A stretch of 64,000 nucleotides of DNA from UBA6049 sp965662345 (GCA_965662345.1 CBFIHE010000006.1:1-64000); one strand, 5' to 3'. Positions 42,335-51,002 are shown, counted from the first letter of the stretch. Notes: a model not told the origin generated them from the letters alone. Numbers and translations: made by a program.

Positions 42335-42866
42335 CAGTTTCTTGAAGTTTACCACCATTATGCAAAGTAACCCCCAAGTGGCAAGAATCAGAACTGCTTT
42401 GAATCCAACAGAAGACCCTTCATTCTTGGTACGGTTGGAACGAGAAAAAGTACTGAGCGCTTATTTACGGGATAAGCCGATAGGTGGGGGAGTAGGAAGT
42501 GCAGGGTTCTGGGGGAAGAGATTTACCCCAGGAACTTTTTTAGCAGAGACACCAACAGATGGTCATTACAGTAGGATTTGGATGGAAACAGGAATTGTTG
42601 GGCTCTATTTGTACCTTCTTATGTTTCTCTATATTTTCATTCGTATATCTCAGAAAGTTTGGGTAATTGAAGATGATGAACTCAGGCTAAAAATAGCTGG
42701 TCTTGTGGGTAGCTTCGTGGGGCTTGCAGTAGCTAGCTACACCAATGGTTTGATAGTTCAATTGCCCACTGGGCCTATTGTCTATTTGAGTTTGGTCTTT
42801 ATTTACCGTTCAGTAGAATGGGACAAGGAAATAAGAGCATCAAAAGTCAAAGAATTGACTTCATGA
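42335..42866 (+). CDS. O-antigen ligase-like membrane protein, C-terminal part
   Basis: Continues after the gap in the same frame as the N-terminal part: SFLKFTTIMQSNPQVARIRT, then ALNPTEDPSFLVRLEREK, the short periplasmic-loop motif RDKPIGGGVGSAGFWGKRF, then AETPTDGHYSRIWMETGIVG and two or three membrane segments. The motif with P-T-D-x2-Y near a membrane segment is typical of Wzy_C-family proteins that join or polymerise surface glycans. A free ATG at 42342 exists but is inside the conserved region and is not a genuine start. Confidence 0.82.
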
Positions 42867-42885
42867 AAACTATTCGCGTGTTAGG

Positions 42886-44244
42886 TTAGCCAATGAGTAA
42901 TTTACCAAGCTCATTGAGATCTACTCCATCAAAATTGCCTGAAGTCATTAACAGAAACACTGTGTTTTCGTTGTCAAGTCCTTTGAGGTAGTTTACCAAG
43001 TTTTCGCTATTGGTTCTTACCAATAAGTCATCGCGTTTAAAAGCTTCTTTCACTTGATCAAGGCTTATGGGGTCAAGTTGTTTTTGAGCTATAGTTTCTG
43101 GATTGAAATACACGAGAGCAATATCTGCCGCATTCATGGCTCCTTTATAGAGTTCTAGAAACTCAGCTGATAAACTGCTAAACGTATGAAGTTCCATTAC
43201 GGCCACTAAGGTTGAAGATGGATATTGGGCTTTTACTGCTGCTGTGGTAGCCTTAAGCTTAGAAGGAGAGTGTGCAAAATCTTTAAAAACGAGTGTGGTA
43301 TCACTTTCTGCTATTTTCTCTAAACGCCTACCCGCACCAGTAAATGTGGCGATTGCTTCGTAAAACTGCTCATCTGAAATGTTGAGTTCGTTGCAGACTA
43401 GCCTAGCGCCATTGAGGTTTTGTAGGTTGTGTTGTCCAAAAACTTTGAGCGGTACGTTTCCTTCAAGAGTTTTTAAAGTGGTTATGCCGTTTTTTATACC
43501 GTGTTCTGGTGTCCCATAGGGTAACACATGAATATTTTTCGGACTCGCATCTGCCAATCGTTTTACTTCTGGGTCTACTTCGCAGAAAATTAACTTGCCA
43601 TCGGGTTTTATACCTTGAATGAACAGATTAAACTGTTCCACGTAATTTTCATAAGTAGGAAATACGTTAATGTGATCCCATGCTATGCCAGAAATGAGTG
43701 CAACATGAGGCTGATACCACAAAAACTTAGGCTTACGATCTATTGGGGAACTTAGGTATTCATCTCCTTCTAAGATGATAATGGGTGCGTCTTGGGTTAG
43801 TCTAACCATGGTATCGAAACCTTCTAGTTGAGCACCTACCATGTAATCAAAGTCGCGTTCAAAATAACGAAGCACATGCATCACCATAGAGGTTATGGTG
43901 GTTTTACCGTGACTACCTCCAATAACAACGCGTACTTTTTCCTCGCTTTGGGTGTATAGGTATTCTGGGTATGAGTAGATAGGAATGCTTTGATCAAGTG
44001 CTGCAAGTAGCTCTGGGTTGTCTTCTCGCGCGTGCATGCCCAATATGACAGCATCAAGCTCTGGGTTGATTTTTTCTGGGTGCCAACCATAGGTTTCTGG
44101 CAATAAACCAGCGGCTTCTAAGCGAGATTTTGATGGTTCAAAAATGTGGTCGTCTGAACCTGTAATCGTGAAACCTTTGTGATGCAAGGCCAATGCTAAG
44201 TTGTGCATGGCACTGCCGCCAATGGCTATAAAATGTACGCGCAT
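42886..44244 (-). CDS. mpl: UDP-N-acetylmuramate:L-alanyl-gamma-D-glutamyl-meso-DAP ligase Mpl
   Basis: Murein-recycling Mur ligase that attaches recovered tripeptide to UDP-MurNAc. 452 residues: N-terminal Rossmann motif FIAIGGSAMHNLALAL (about 5-20), ATP loop GGSHGKTTITSMV (about 108-120), LEGDEYLSSPIDRKPKF (about 158-174), ISGIAWDHINVFPTY. The opening IGGSAM rather than IGGIGM, and the DEY motif, separate Mpl from MurC. Promoter word at 44272-44265. Confidence 0.93.
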   Translation of the reverse strand: MRVHFIAIGGSAMHNLALALHHKGFTITGSDDHIFEPSKSRLEAAGLLPETYGWHPEKINPELDAVILGMHAREDNPELLAALDQSIPIYSYPEYLYTQSEEKVRVVIGGSHGKTTITSMVMHVLRYFERDFDYMVGAQLEGFDTMVRLTQDAPIIILEGDEYLSSPIDRKPKFLWYQPHVALISGIAWDHINVFPTYENYVEQFNLFIQGIKPDGKLIFCEVDPEVKRLADASPKNIHVLPYGTPEHGIKNGITTLKTLEGNVPLKVFGQHNLQNLNGARLVCNELNISDEQFYEAIATFTGAGRRLEKIAESDTTLVFKDFAHSPSKLKATTAAVKAQYPSSTLVAVMELHTFSSLSAEFLELYKGAMNAADIALVYFNPETIAQKQLDPISLDQVKEAFKRDDLLVRTNSENLVNYLKGLDNENTVFLLMTSGNFDGVDLNELGKLLIG

Positions 44245-44264
44245 GACTCAATCTGTGTTTGACT

Positions 44265-44272
44265 CAAAAATA
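44265..44272 (-). promoter_or_regulatory. -7 element TATTTTTG of mpl
   Basis: Exact TAnnTTTG match on the minus strand, 20 nt before the mpl ATG. Confidence 0.5.
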
Positions 44273-44366
44273 ACGGTTGATATGTAGCTTCTGGTTCTAT
44301 TCTGTTCAATCTTTTCACATTTCTGTCTTTAACACTTCTCTTATTTAAATTGGTTCTAAGTAATTG

Positions 44367-44374
44367 TACCTTTG
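44367..44374 (+). promoter_or_regulatory. -7 element TACCTTTG of the thioesterase-permease operon
   Basis: Exact TAnnTTTG match 8 nt before the ATG at 44383. It lies inside the longer open frame that begins at 44350, so it decides the start. Confidence 0.55.
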
Positions 44375-44382
44375 TAGCCGCA

Positions 44383-44784
44383 ATGGAAAAGCACATGGAA
44401 TTCATTACGCAGAAAATCTGCATGGCGAAAGATTTGGGAGTACACGGCAACTTGTTTGGTGGTAACATGTTATCCTGGATAGATGAAGCTGCAGGAACAA
44501 TGGCTGCAAATGTTTGCAGGTCTCCTAATATGGTCACCTTAAAGATTAATGAGGTAATTTTTAAGAAGGCTGTAAAGGTTGGGTACCTCATTCGTATTTA
44601 TGGCGCTGTTGAGCGTGTTGGTACCACTTCAATTACATTGAATATTGAGGCACGTAAGTACAACGTAATTAGTGAAGAAGAAACCGTTGTTTGTAGTACT
44701 CAAATTACTTTTGTGCGGATTGATGAATCGGGAGAACCAGTTCCTATTCCGTCTCCCGTGCGAGATAAATACCTAAGTGAATGA
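44383..44784 (+). CDS. Acyl-CoA thioesterase (hot-dog fold)
   Basis: 133 residues from ATG 44383. Hot-dog motif of the YciA/BACH type: DLGVHGNLFGGNMLSWIDEAAG (in parts: GNLFGGNMLSWIDEAAG, about 24-40, catalytic D), then a strand pattern VGYLIRIYGAVERVGTTSITL. Cleaves acyl-CoA to free acid and CoA; chain preference cannot be told. The stop overlaps the start of the permease gene by 4 nt. Confidence 0.9.
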   Translation: MEKHMEFITQKICMAKDLGVHGNLFGGNMLSWIDEAAGTMAANVCRSPNMVTLKINEVIFKKAVKVGYLIRIYGAVERVGTTSITLNIEARKYNVISEEETVVCSTQITFVRIDESGEPVPIPSPVRDKYLSE

Positions 44785-46016
44785 CGATTATTCAAGAGTT
44801 GGCAGTAGCATTCTGGGAGTTGTTTAAAGAAATGGCTCCTTATCTTATGCTGGGTTTTCTTTTGGCTGGAGCACTGCACGTTTATTTTCCGCGCCATAAA
44901 GTTTCTAAATACCTTGGTAAGGGAGGGTGGAAATCTGCTCTGAACGCGGCCTTAGTTGGAGTTCCGCTTCCCCTATGTTCATGTGGAGTTATTCCTACAG
45001 GTATTTCTTTTCATAAGAACGGTGCATCTAAAGGCGCTGCAGTATCATTTCTTATTAGCACTCCACAAACTGGGGTAGATAGCATATTAATTACCTACTC
45101 ACTCATGGGGCTTCCTTTTGCGATTATACGTCCAATTGCAGCTTTCTTAACTGGTATAATTGGAGGTGCACTAACACCAGACACTGATTTAGAAGGCAAA
45201 GCCGATGGAGTAGAAGAGGCGCCTCGCGTATTTAAGAATCGTTTTCTTGCCATGCTGAAGTATGCATTTGTTGATTTCTTGCAGGATATTGCCAAGTGGT
45301 TGCTGATTGGCTTGGCAATAGCTGCAGCAATTACCGTATTGGTTCCAGATAGCATTTTTGAACAATACTTAAGTAATCCATATTTGAATATGGTACTCGT
45401 TTTAGTAGCGTCTGTGCCCATGTACGTTTGTGCAACTGGCTCGGTACCAATCGCGGTAGCATTGATGATGAAAGGTATTTCTCCAGGTGCTGCATTCGTT
45501 TTTCTCATGGCTGGACCCGCAACAAATGCAGGAACTATAACCGTAATTGGTCAATCACTTGGCAAAAAAGCGCTCTTTACTTATTTAGCAACAATTATAA
45601 CAGGTGCTTTGCTGTTCGGATTTATCATCAACGTATTTTTACCTGTTGAATGGTTTACTGTTTTCTTGCCAGGAGGCGCTCATAGTCACTTTATGCCACA
45701 TTGGTTAGAACTTAGCTCATCACTCGTATTATTGGTATTGATGATCTACGGTTTAGTATCACCTTATTTTAACTTCAAATCCAACCATTCCAAAAATCAA
45801 AATACAGATATGGAAACAACATACTCAGTTAACGGTATGACCTGCAATCATTGCAAGGCAAGCGTAGAGAAAAATGTAGGTGCAATAAGCGGTGTAAAAA
45901 ATGTGCAAGTAGACCTAGCATCAAAAAAAGTAGTGATAGAGGCAGAAGGTGTTAGTGATGAAATCATTGCCAACACAGTAAACGAATTAGGCTTTGAATA
46001 TTCTGGCCGAGTTTAA
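44781..46016 (+). CDS. SO_0444/ArsP-like permease (Cu/Zn efflux family) fused to a C-terminal heavy-metal-associated domain
   Basis: 411 residues. Residues about 15-330 form eight or more membrane segments with the permease signature PLPLCSCGVIPTGISF (about 55-70) and VPMYVCATGSVPIAVAL (about 212-228), both containing conserved cysteines. After a short linker, an HMA domain of about 68 residues has the metal site GMTCNHC (about 353-359). This layout matches proteins annotated as SO_0444-family Cu/Zn efflux transporters. The fused metallochaperone domain suggests hand-over of a soft metal, perhaps Cu, Zn or As. Coupled to the thioesterase (ATGA). Confidence 0.88.
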   Translation: MTIIQELAVAFWELFKEMAPYLMLGFLLAGALHVYFPRHKVSKYLGKGGWKSALNAALVGVPLPLCSCGVIPTGISFHKNGASKGAAVSFLISTPQTGVDSILITYSLMGLPFAIIRPIAAFLTGIIGGALTPDTDLEGKADGVEEAPRVFKNRFLAMLKYAFVDFLQDIAKWLLIGLAIAAAITVLVPDSIFEQYLSNPYLNMVLVLVASVPMYVCATGSVPIAVALMMKGISPGAAFVFLMAGPATNAGTITVIGQSLGKKALFTYLATIITGALLFGFIINVFLPVEWFTVFLPGGAHSHFMPHWLELSSSLVLLVLMIYGLVSPYFNFKSNHSKNQNTDMETTYSVNGMTCNHCKASVEKNVGAISGVKNVQVDLASKKVVIEAEGVSDEIIANTVNELGFEYSGRV

Positions 46017-46073
46017 TTATCTACATTCTCTCTAAATAAGATAAAAGTCAATTTTTCCTTGGAACCACGCGCC

Positions 46074-46081
46074 TACATTTG
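46074..46081 (+). promoter_or_regulatory. -7 element TACATTTG of the desaturase gene
   Basis: Exact TAnnTTTG match; it rules out a longer frame that would begin at a TTG inside it and supports ATG 46109. Confidence 0.5.
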
Positions 46082-46108
46082 CGTTTATGTATACTTATTA
46101 GAACTATT

Positions 46109-46867
46109 ATGAATATTGTATTAACTATTGTAATCTTCTTCTTTGCCCACTGGTACCTGTCTCTGTTTACGCAGTCTTTCTTTAACCATAGGTATGCAGC
46201 ACATGCTATGTTCACCATGAATAAATTTTGGGAACGCGTATTTTTTGTGTTGTCTTGGGTATTCCAAGGGTCAAGTTATTTGAGTCCTTACACCTACGGA
46301 GCCTTGCACCGTGCTCACCATACCTTTGCTGATAAAGAAGGTGACCCACACTCTCCCAAGTTTTCTAAAAACTTGATGGATATGATGTGGAAGACCAAAA
46401 TCATTTATTCAGATTTATGGAATGAACGCGTGCCTTACGACAAACGTTTTACGCGTGACCTACCGCATTGGTGGAGCTTCGACAGATTTGCCGATTCTTG
46501 GTATTCAAGACTTTTCTGGGGGGTTTTCTATATAGCATTCTACGTATTGGTAATTTCCTACTGGGGAGATAACACTTATTGGTTCTTATACTTTTTGCTT
46601 CCTATCCATTTTGTAATGGGGCCATTTCATGGTGCTATCATTAACTGGTTTGCTCACAAAATAGGGTACACCAACTATAAGGTAGACGATACTTCAAAAA
46701 ATCTCATGCCCTTTGATGTTTTCATGATGGGTGAAGGTTATCACAACAATCATCATGCACATGGCTCAGATCCTAACTTCGGAAAGAAATGGCATGAAAT
46801 TGATCCAACATATGTTGTAATAAAGGTGTTATCAGGCTTGGGTATAATAAAAATGCGTACAAACTAG
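46109..46867 (+). CDS. Acyl-CoA / fatty acid desaturase
   Basis: Membrane di-iron desaturase, 252 residues from ATG 46109. Hydrophobic segments near 3-20, 45-60, 135-155 and 160-178. Three histidine boxes: HRYAAH (about 28-33), HRAHH (about 69-73), HNNHH (about 216-220). The box pattern fits delta-9-type acyl desaturases that introduce the first double bond, useful for membrane fluidity. Followed by a strong bidirectional terminator. Confidence 0.9.
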   Translation: MNIVLTIVIFFFAHWYLSLFTQSFFNHRYAAHAMFTMNKFWERVFFVLSWVFQGSSYLSPYTYGALHRAHHTFADKEGDPHSPKFSKNLMDMMWKTKIIYSDLWNERVPYDKRFTRDLPHWWSFDRFADSWYSRLFWGVFYIAFYVLVISYWGDNTYWFLYFLLPIHFVMGPFHGAIINWFAHKIGYTNYKVDDTSKNLMPFDVFMMGEGYHNNHHAHGSDPNFGKKWHEIDPTYVVIKVLSGLGIIKMRTN

Positions 46868-46895
46868 AATAGCATTATTCAGAAAATTCACACTT

Positions 46896-46923
46896 AGCCC
46901 CGAGGTTTCCTCGGGGCTTTTTT
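46896..46923 (+). terminator. Strong terminator between desaturase and BamA-like gene
   Basis: 10-bp perfect stem AGCCCCGAGG-TTT-CCTCGGGGCT with TTTTTT tail, 28 nt after the desaturase stop. It may also stop transcription from the convergent operon. Confidence 0.9.
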
Positions 46924-46939
46924 ATGGGTGCTACTTCTC

Positions 46940-48070
46940 CTAGAATACTTCTCCCACATTAACATAAAAACCGCGGGTTTGCGTACCCAGTCCTACACCG
47001 TAATCTAAACGTATAAAAACGTTACTTTTTCTTTTAAAGGTAAAGCGAATACCTGTTCCCATGGTGGGCCTAAGATTTTGAGATACTTCTTCTAAGTCGC
47101 TGCCTACCCCACCAACTGCCCCAAATAATCTGAATGCAATATGGTTGAAATATACCTTGCTTCTAAACTCGGTTTGATAAACCAATTGATTTTCATCTCG
47201 GTATACCGCTTGTTGGTATCCACGCATACGAAACGGACCCCCTAAAGCACTTAAGCGATTAAAGGGAATGGTGCCATTCTGGAACTGCGTATACACGTTA
47301 TGCGCCCAGCTGTGTTTTTTCCCAAGACGATGATAGAACCTAAAATCAAAGGTGTATTGGTCATAGTTGAAATTGCTACCCAAAGCCTCACTATTGTGAA
47401 GTGTGGAGTAGCTAATGTACCAACCTTTGGTGGGTGAAAGTTGGTTATTTCTATAGTCTAAGAGTAGTGACAAACCCACTCCAAATGTAACGCCACCCTC
47501 GGCACCTGCTACCTTGCCCGTATCCAGTAATCCATTGAATTCTGTTTCTGTAATAGTAGTGTTTTGGTAGAAGAGGTTCCCCCCCGCATAGAAGTTACCC
47601 ACTACGCGTCTTAGCAGTTCAGCTCGGTAACGCGGAAAGTAGGCATTGTAATCTTCATACTCATCTGGCTCATGCTCATTCCCTATACCCCCGTAGATGT
47701 AGGGGTAACGAAAGAAACTCAACTCTCCATTTAGAAACCATCTGTTCCTGCTTAAGAAAATCTGAAATGGAGCAGTGAGAATGATTTGATCGTTTAGGGT
47801 GTAAATAGCATTTGCGAAAATTTGTGAGGTACGGCAATTACTGTCTGTAGGGTTGGTTTTAAACGTAAGCATTGAGGTTGCGCCACCTGCTAAACTAGTT
47901 TCTGGGGTGTAATATAAAGCTGGAAGTACAATTAGACTGTAGGGGCGATCTAGCTTGCGTTGCTCTCGCTCAATTTTTCGTTTCAATTTGGCTTCTCCCT
48001 TGGGTGTGAATTGGGCGTAGGCCAATGTAGCAGCAAAAAGCAAAAGCATAGAAACAAATAGTCTAATCAT
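46940..48070 (-). CDS. BamA/TamA family outer-membrane protein (D15-like barrel)
   Basis: 376 residues with a signal peptide (about 1-19), no POTRA domains, and a D15/surface-antigen barrel: LIVLPALYYTPETSLAGG near the start, GWYISYSTLHNSEALGSNF-like strands, the loop motif RLSALGGPFRMRGY (about 276-289) corresponding to the family's R-G-Y/F box, and a final strand GFYVNVGEVF. Role unknown; such short Omp85-like barrels are common in Bacteroidota. Overlaps the Nudix gene by 4 nt. Confidence 0.83.
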   Translation of the reverse strand: MIRLFVSMLLLFAATLAYAQFTPKGEAKLKRKIEREQRKLDRPYSLIVLPALYYTPETSLAGGATSMLTFKTNPTDSNCRTSQIFANAIYTLNDQIILTAPFQIFLSRNRWFLNGELSFFRYPYIYGGIGNEHEPDEYEDYNAYFPRYRAELLRRVVGNFYAGGNLFYQNTTITETEFNGLLDTGKVAGAEGGVTFGVGLSLLLDYRNNQLSPTKGWYISYSTLHNSEALGSNFNYDQYTFDFRFYHRLGKKHSWAHNVYTQFQNGTIPFNRLSALGGPFRMRGYQQAVYRDENQLVYQTEFRSKVYFNHIAFRLFGAVGGVGSDLEEVSQNLRPTMGTGIRFTFKRKSNVFIRLDYGVGLGTQTRGFYVNVGEVF

Positions 48071-48519
48071 GCCATTTGCTTTTGAAGTAGATGGAGTACA
48101 TGCCTGTCTATAGGAAAAGTTAAGTCATCTGAATTAATAGCGCGCAATGAGACCCATCTGAATGATTCTGCTTTGGGTAGTGATTTGTCAAAGTTAAAGG
48201 GAAGAGTATTGGTAGGGCTATCTTTTTTGTGCTTAAAATCGGCTAAGTAATAGATGCTCATTACCTGTTTGCTTGCATCAAAAGCTGAGGCAACAAAAAA
48301 ATCTGTAGTGTAGAAATGATTTAATATGTCGATTTCAGCACCTAGTTCTTCTTTTATTTCTCTCCGTAATGCATCAAGGCTTCCTTCGCCAAATTCAAGC
48401 CCACCGCCCGGGAATTTAGTAAAGTAGAAGTCGTTTACGCATTCATCAGAAAGTAATAATTGATTGCCGTTTAAAAAGATGCCGTAAACTCGTATGGTAT
48501 AACCCGTCACTTTTTCCAT
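48067..48519 (-). CDS. Nudix hydrolase
   Basis: 150 residues with a perfect Nudix box GGGLEFGEGSLDALRREIKE (about 38-57) continuing ELGAE. Substrate unknown. It overlaps mnmD by 13 nt upstream and the BamA-like gene by 4 nt downstream. Confidence 0.9.
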   Translation of the reverse strand: MEKVTGYTIRVYGIFLNGNQLLLSDECVNDFYFTKFPGGGLEFGEGSLDALRREIKEELGAEIDILNHFYTTDFFVASAFDASKQVMSIYYLADFKHKKDSPTNTLPFNFDKSLPKAESFRWVSLRAINSDDLTFPIDRHVLHLLQKQMA

Positions 48520-49172
48520 GCGCGAACCATTTCTCTTTTTCCAGGTGGACCCTGTATTTTCTCCACTTCAAAACCAATAGCTTCCATCGTTCTTCGAACA
48601 ATTCCCTTAGAACTGTAAGTAACCAGACAGCCTCCTGGAGCCATCGCTTCAAATACTTTTTGAAATAGAGGCGAGTCCCATAAATTAGGTTGTGCTCTAA
48701 ATCCGAAAACATCCCAGTATACCAAATCGTAACCTGTTCCAAAAGAAACATCTAAAAAGTCTCCTTTAATTTTCTCTAACGTGAAATACGCAGAAATAGG
48801 AACGGGTATATCCCATGCTGCCTTGATAAGCTGCTTAAAAACCACATCGCTATGCGCTTCTTTCACCAGTTCATGATAATTTAAGGAGAGGGCATCTGCC
48901 TCACTTAAAGGGTATTTCTCAACCGTAGTGTAATGAATCTTTATGCCTTTTGGTTGGTGAATGGCAGTAAGCAAGGCATTGAGTCCAGTGCCATAGCCCA
49001 ATTCTAAAATACGGAGACCTTTTTTTGTTTGCGCTACTTTTAATAATCCTGCTTGAATGAATACATGCATAGACTCCTGAAGCGCACCGTGTCTAGAATG
49101 GTATGTTTCATCCAATTCTGGAACGTAAAGTGTGTGTGAACCGTCTTTGGTAAGTATGCGTTCATTATCCAT
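48507..49172 (-). CDS. mnmD: tRNA 5-methylaminomethyl-2-thiouridine methyltransferase MnmD
   Basis: Last step of mnm5s2U34 synthesis in tRNA wobble uridines. Start at ATG 49172 (221 residues); an upstream TTG is less likely. Motifs: LYVPELDETYHSRHGALQES (about 15-34) and SAM loop ILELGYGTGLNALL (about 55-68), YWDVFGFRAQPNLWD (about 155-169), PGGCLVTYSSKG. In E. coli this domain is fused to MnmC's oxidase; here it is the stand-alone form. Overlaps acpH-like gene by 8 nt. Confidence 0.92.
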   Translation of the reverse strand: MDNERILTKDGSHTLYVPELDETYHSRHGALQESMHVFIQAGLLKVAQTKKGLRILELGYGTGLNALLTAIHQPKGIKIHYTTVEKYPLSEADALSLNYHELVKEAHSDVVFKQLIKAAWDIPVPISAYFTLEKIKGDFLDVSFGTGYDLVYWDVFGFRAQPNLWDSPLFQKVFEAMAPGGCLVTYSSKGIVRRTMEAIGFEVEKIQGPPGKREMVRAWKK

Positions 49173-49770
49173 TGGCAGCAAAGGTAGTTTCTCCTTCTAA
49201 AAAGGCTTTGCTTGCTGCTTGAAGTTGAGGATAAAAGGCATGAAAATCTGTTAGGATAGACTTTTTGTGTTTTGCTAAATATAAAGCACCGTTTTCCATT
49301 CCAGATTTAAACTTTGCCCGCCTAGACATACCCTGCAATACATAGTCTATACCTTTAACTTGCCCGTATTCTACCAGTATGTTATTGGCCTCTGCGTAAT
49401 TCAAGAAGCGTATGGCATTGGGTGGCAGTAGGGTGGGCTTTGCAGTGAGACTTTTCATGGCTTCTTTCACGAAAGAAGAAAGGGGCCTACTATCATAGTT
49501 TATCCAGCTAGATGCTAAACAGTAATCATAGTAGATGTCTACTAATACAGGAGCGTATTTTCCAAACTCTAGCCGAACTCTTCTCTTGGTTTCATGGGGA
49601 ATACTGTGGTTATCTGTGTAGTGGTCAATAAACCTGTGTAATTCAACTCCTTGTCTAATTTTATCTGGCAGCAGGTCTGATTGTGTTCTACGAACAAAAT
49701 CGCCTAAGAAATTGCCAAGCATTAGATCTGCATTATTGTTAGACAGATGTAAGTGCGCCAAAAAATTCAC
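49165..49770 (-). CDS. ACP phosphodiesterase-like protein (AcpH/DUF479)
   Basis: 201 residues beginning MNFLAHLHLSNNNADLMLGN, followed by GVELHRFIDHYTDNH (about 41-55), the metal-binding signature of the AcpH family that removes 4'-phosphopantetheine from acyl carrier protein. A second conserved block is VDIYYDYCLASSWINY (about 75-90). Overlaps the glutaredoxin-like gene by 4 nt. Confidence 0.87.
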   Translation of the reverse strand: MNFLAHLHLSNNNADLMLGNFLGDFVRRTQSDLLPDKIRQGVELHRFIDHYTDNHSIPHETKRRVRLEFGKYAPVLVDIYYDYCLASSWINYDSRPLSSFVKEAMKSLTAKPTLLPPNAIRFLNYAEANNILVEYGQVKGIDYVLQGMSRRAKFKSGMENGALYLAKHKKSILTDFHAFYPQLQAASKAFLEGETTFAANG

Positions 49771-49988
49771 CCATTCCTCTTTTTGAAGTAGTCTACAATG
49801 TCCATTCCATAGGCCAATAGTTTGTCATTCTCAAACAAAGCGGGTCTTGCAAACACCGCAAAGGGAGGTTGTTCATCACCCGGTTGATCTGTATCAACTA
49901 TGGAAACTGGAATGTTTTGGTCTTTTACCCATGCTAGAACTTTCTCACAATCATGACAACCTTCACCAATGTAAATACGGTAACTCAT
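49767..49988 (-). CDS. Glutaredoxin-like protein
   Basis: 73 residues from ATG 49988, which overlaps the stop of the Crp/Fnr gene by one base (TAATG). Thioredoxin-fold features: MSYRIYIGEGCHDCEKVLAW with CHDC as active site (about residues 11-14), then a cis-proline-like FARPALF region (about 52-58). Probably a small disulphide or metal-binding redox protein coupled to the regulator. Confidence 0.8.
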   Translation of the reverse strand: MSYRIYIGEGCHDCEKVLAWVKDQNIPVSIVDTDQPGDEQPPFAVFARPALFENDKLLAYGMDIVDYFKKRNG

Positions 49989-50671
49989 TATTTCAGTTTT
50001 TCCCATTCGTGAACCAATATGCTTCTTCTGTCAAAAGAGAGAATACCGTCTTCACGCAATTCATTTAATACTACGGTTACCGTTTGTCTAGAGGTTGCTG
50101 TTAGGTTGGCAATATCTTGATGTGTGAGCTTGTGTTTTAACACATACTCAAATCCAATTTTTTTGCCTTTCTCTTCAATGGAGGCTCTAATAAAGTCTAC
50201 CACACGTTGTCTGGCATCTTTAAAGATGAGCGACTCAAACCTACGTTCCATTCGCTGTAGGCGCAACCCAATGAGTTGGGTTACTTTTAAACTCAACGAT
50301 GGATTCCCATTTAAAATATCCAACATCTCTTCTTTAGAAATGGCGCAAATCTTTACGTTTTTATCCAGTACTTGCGCAAAGTCTGTTCGCTTGGTCTGCC
50401 CAGCAACTGCCAATTCTCCAAAGATTTCTCCAGGCTCTAAGATGGCTTTAATAATTTCTTTGCCATCATCAGAGAAGGTTCCTATTTTAACTCTTCCTTC
50501 TTTAAGCAAAAACACCACTTTACTGGGCTCATCAGGAAAGTAGATGTATGAATCCTTGGCCATGTTGCGCATCGTAGTCACACGGTCTATTCTATCCAGA
50601 TCTTCATCTGTTAAATCTCTAAAAATATTGATCTGCTCTAGGTGCCAAAGCTTACTTTCCGTTGCGGACAT
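49988..50671 (-). CDS. Crp/Fnr family transcriptional regulator
   Basis: 227 residues: cyclic-nucleotide-binding-like domain (about 15-130, with LKEGRVKIGTF and ILEPGEIFGELAVAG) and a C-terminal winged helix (about 155-225) with LTHQDIANLTATSRQTVTVV as the helix-turn-helix. No N-terminal cysteine cluster, so not an oxygen-sensing Fnr. It heads the six-gene operon and may control it or itself; the ligand is unknown. Confidence 0.93.
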   Translation of the reverse strand: MSATESKLWHLEQINIFRDLTDEDLDRIDRVTTMRNMAKDSYIYFPDEPSKVVFLLKEGRVKIGTFSDDGKEIIKAILEPGEIFGELAVAGQTKRTDFAQVLDKNVKICAISKEEMLDILNGNPSLSLKVTQLIGLRLQRMERRFESLIFKDARQRVVDFIRASIEEKGKKIGFEYVLKHKLTHQDIANLTATSRQTVTVVLNELREDGILSFDRRSILVHEWEKLK

Positions 50672-50697
50672 AGTTTATCATCCAAGGGGTTCTCTTT

Positions 50698-50705
50698 CAA
50701 AGGTA
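50698..50705 (-). promoter_or_regulatory. -7 element TACCTTTG of the Crp/Fnr operon
   Basis: Exact TAnnTTTG match on the minus strand, 26 nt before the ATG. Confidence 0.5.
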
Positions 50706-50789
50706 ACCTATTTTGAATCTGTAAAAGAACGCACTTTATCCGTGGAAGATTGTCATCAAGTAGACAGTATTCATTTATAAACAGAAAGG

Positions 50790-50819
50790 TTTGGCATTTA
50801 CATGGAAAACTTACTTTTG
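50790..50819 (+). promoter_or_regulatory. Promoter of tRNA-Leu
   Basis: TTTG (50790-50793), 18 nt, TACTTTTG (50812-50819), 14 nt before the tRNA. Confidence 0.75.
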
Positions 50820-50833
50820 CGCACCCAAAGAAT

Positions 50834-50916
50834 GCTCTGGTGGTGAAATTGGTAGACACGCCATCTTGAGGGGGTGGTGTCCTATGGACGTGCCGGTTCG
50901 AATCCGGCTCAGAGCA
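50834..50916 (+). tRNA. tRNA-Leu (anticodon GAG)
   Basis: 83 nt, class II tRNA. Acceptor GCTCTGG/TCAGAGC, D arm with AAATTGGTAGAC, anticodon stem CCATC/GGTGG with loop TTGAGGG (GAG), long variable arm TGTCC-TAT-GGACG, T arm GCCGG-TTCGAAT-CCGGC, discriminator A. CCA not encoded. Confidence 0.95.
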
Positions 50917-50917
50917 C

Positions 50918-50948
50918 AAAGCCGAGGCGTTAAGTCTCGGCTTTTTTT
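50918..50948 (+). terminator. Terminator after tRNA-Leu
   Basis: 9-bp stem AAAGCCGAG/CTCGGCTTT with 9-nt loop and T7 tail, directly after the tRNA. Confidence 0.88.
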
Positions 50949-51002
50949 GTTTAGCTGATATTCGTCAGCAACCATGTTTAGGCGATTGAGCTTCTTTGCG
51001 GC

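Noticed and set aside
46079..46108. Upstream TTG start for the desaturase
   Set aside because: The TTG lies inside the -7 promoter element and the N-terminus at ATG 46109 fits the family.
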